Below, piece by piece: positions 33,558-34,250 of a DNA stretch of 34,250 nucleotides. The stretch is from Sulfurimonas sp. Lineage in GTDB: Bacteria > Campylobacterota > Campylobacteria > Campylobacterales > Sulfurimonadaceae. The stretch spans positions 1-34,250 of the forward strand of contig NZ_JALSKT010000078.1 in the NCBI RefSeq assembly GCF_026988655.1, read 5' to 3'. Under the pieces are notes generated by a model. That model had not been told where the DNA came from. It saw only the letters and a list, made by a program, of their open reading frames with translations, and did no database searches. A program made the position numbers and the translations under genes. The first letter of the stretch is position 1; every line of letters begins with the position of its first letter.

Positions 33558-34112
33558 CTAAGCTCTTTTTTTTGCTACTAGTGATGCAACACGGGTGTTC
33601 TCACCTCTTAAATTTACATCTTCCCTTTCTTCATAGTAGATAATATCAAGACCAATAAAAGCGTGAAGTAACTCATTTGTTCGTAAAAGGTACTCTGGAT
33701 TTGCAGGTTGATCAAAATCTCCATGAGCAACTATAAAAGTTTCAAATATTACTATACCACCTGCTTTTAGAGCATCTTTAATCTGTGGGAAAAGTCTTCG
33801 ACTTAAATAATTTATATTTATAATCAGATCATACTCATTTGTTTTAAGATTATAAGTATCTAAATCTACTTCGATTTTATTTATATTTTCTTTTTCTTCT
33901 ACTTGTGAGAGTGCATAGTCACTCAAATCAACTGCATCAACTTCAAAGCCTTTTTCAGCTATAAAGTGAGTATTACGCCCTACTCCACATGCAATATCTA
34001 AGGCTTTACCAACTACTGCGTTTGAAATATATTTTTCAACAATTGGTTCTATATTTTTACGCATTGGCTTCTCTACATGACGCTTATTCCATCTTTGTTT
34101 ATCTTCTATCAT
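33558..34112 (-). CDS. Class I SAM-dependent methyltransferase (TehB-like)
   Basis: This is a 184-residue protein that is almost only a methyltransferase fold: motif I ALDIACGVGRNTHF (about 37-50), the acidic loop VDAVDLSDYAL, motif IV EYDLIININYLSRRLFPQI, and GGIVIFETF in the fifth strand. Size and motif I resemble TehB/UbiE-type small methyltransferases; the substrate is unknown. AAGGAG stands 11 bases before the ATG. It is not related in its N-terminus to the methyltransferase at 3879-4832. One AAACGCAG octamer lies in it on the coding strand (34016). Confidence 0.85.
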   Translation of the reverse strand: MIEDKQRWNKRHVEKPMRKNIEPIVEKYISNAVVGKALDIACGVGRNTHFIAEKGFEVDAVDLSDYALSQVEEKENINKIEVDLDTYNLKTNEYDLIININYLSRRLFPQIKDALKAGGIVIFETFIVAHGDFDQPANPEYLLRTNELLHAFIGLDIIYYEEREDVNLRGENTRVASLVAKKRA

Positions 34113-34161
34113 TTTTTATTTATCTCCTTAAAAGTATTGCCATCCTAAAGCACAAAATCAG

Positions 34162-34167
34162 TATAAT
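34162..34167 (+). promoter_or_regulatory. -10 element directly before an ATG
   Basis: TATAAT ends 7 bases before the ATG at 34175, so transcription would begin at or next to the start codon. Confidence 0.4.
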
Positions 34168-34174
34168 AATTAAC

Positions 34175-34250
34175 ATGAAAACAATATTTTGTATACTATT
34201 TGTAATTATATCTCAATGTAGTGCAGAGTTGAGTATAACAAATGACAAAA
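34175..34250 (+). CDS. 5' end of a secreted or periplasmic protein (partial)
   Basis: An ATG at 34175 opens a frame to the window edge that begins MKTIFCILFVIISQCSAELS, a compact signal peptide with likely cleavage after CSA; it does not fit a lipobox because Q precedes the Cys. Only 25 residues are visible, so the product is unknown. No Shine-Dalgarno sequence is seen, and a TATAAT lies 7 bases upstream. Confidence 0.6.
   Translation, partial: MKTIFCILFVIISQCSAELSITNDK

Larger units (their letters stand above)
267..34023. repeat. Over-represented octamer AAACGCAG (19 copies, strand-biased)
   Basis: Hand count of AAACGCAG. Plus strand starts: 899, 4421, 4443, 4599, 8188, 9050, 9457, 10469, 15232, 16137, 20777, 30433, 30898, 31744. 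Minus strand (CTGCGTTT) starts: 267, 2450, 9243, 33170, 34016. With about one third GC, fewer than one copy is expected by chance on both strands. The next base is T or C in 17 of 19, and the preceding base is C or T in 16. All lie inside genes: 9 copies on the coding strand and 10 on the template strand, in several reading frames, so codon preference is an unlikely cause. I cannot name its function. Confidence 0.7.

Noticed and set aside
1-34250. CRISPR arrays, tRNA/rRNA genes, insertion sequences, prophage or toxin-antitoxin pairs
   Set aside because: No regularly spaced direct repeats, no transposase or integrase motifs, and all gaps are under about 180 bases with no cloverleaf found by eye.

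Overview
The window looks like a chromosomal segment from a member of the Campylobacterota, most likely a free-living Sulfurimonas-type bacterium. The DNA is AT-rich and densely coding, with long chains of overlapping genes. Several gene orders match this phylum: tsaE-lptB-rpoN, and accD-(thiE)-rlmH-dksA-membrane protein-dusB. The RecO is short and divergent. There are no rRNA or tRNA genes, no CRISPR array and no insertion sequence. No intergenic gap exceeds about 180 bases.

Layout. 1-3710 (minus): an S4 RNA-binding protein, trpD, tsaE, lptB, rpoN and the first codons of another gene form one tightly coupled transcript. 3879-4832 (plus): a SAM methyltransferase with a good sigma-54 (-24/-12) promoter in front of it. 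4813-6594 (minus): a YgiQ-type radical SAM protein. 6769-8470 (plus): an OmpR-type response regulator and its histidine kinase. 8477-12790 (minus): a potassium-channel cassette, made of a small multi-pass membrane protein, a 2-TM RCK channel, a 6-TM voltage-sensor-like RCK channel and a free RCK/TrkA protein. 12970-15145 (plus): an AMP-forming acyl-CoA synthetase and a membrane protein with a PH-like domain. 15142-19687 (minus): Mn-dependent pyrophosphatase, uvrA and a TauE/SafE permease.

19792-21444 (plus): a CheX-like phosphatase, FliN and a FliO-like protein, all overlapping, form a flagellar switch/export operon. 21441-26810 (minus): accD, thiE/tenI, rlmH, a dksA-like gene, a two-TM protein, dusB and an uncharacterised protein with a degenerate PD-(D/E)XK-like motif. 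26934-32760 (minus): gltB and gltD (glutamate synthase). 32939-33556 (plus): recO. 33558-34112 (minus): a second small methyltransferase. 34175-end (plus): the start of an exported protein.

Most of this is core metabolism and housekeeping. Signals the gene list does not explain: (1) the octamer AAACGCAG occurs 19 times by hand count, 14 on the plus strand and 5 on the minus. That is far above the expectation for this base composition. It is spread over all reading frames and both coding senses, so it looks like a DNA-level signal of the Chi-like, uptake-like or strand-polarity kind. (2) A sigma-54 promoter drives the orphan methyltransferase. (3) The potassium-channel cassette has an uncharacterised membrane protein as its first gene. 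(4) The dusB-linked protein keeps a nuclease-like E-x-D...E-x-T pattern but lacks the catalytic lysine. (5) A CheX-type phosphatase is translationally coupled to FliN. No single novel defence or mobile system could be identified.
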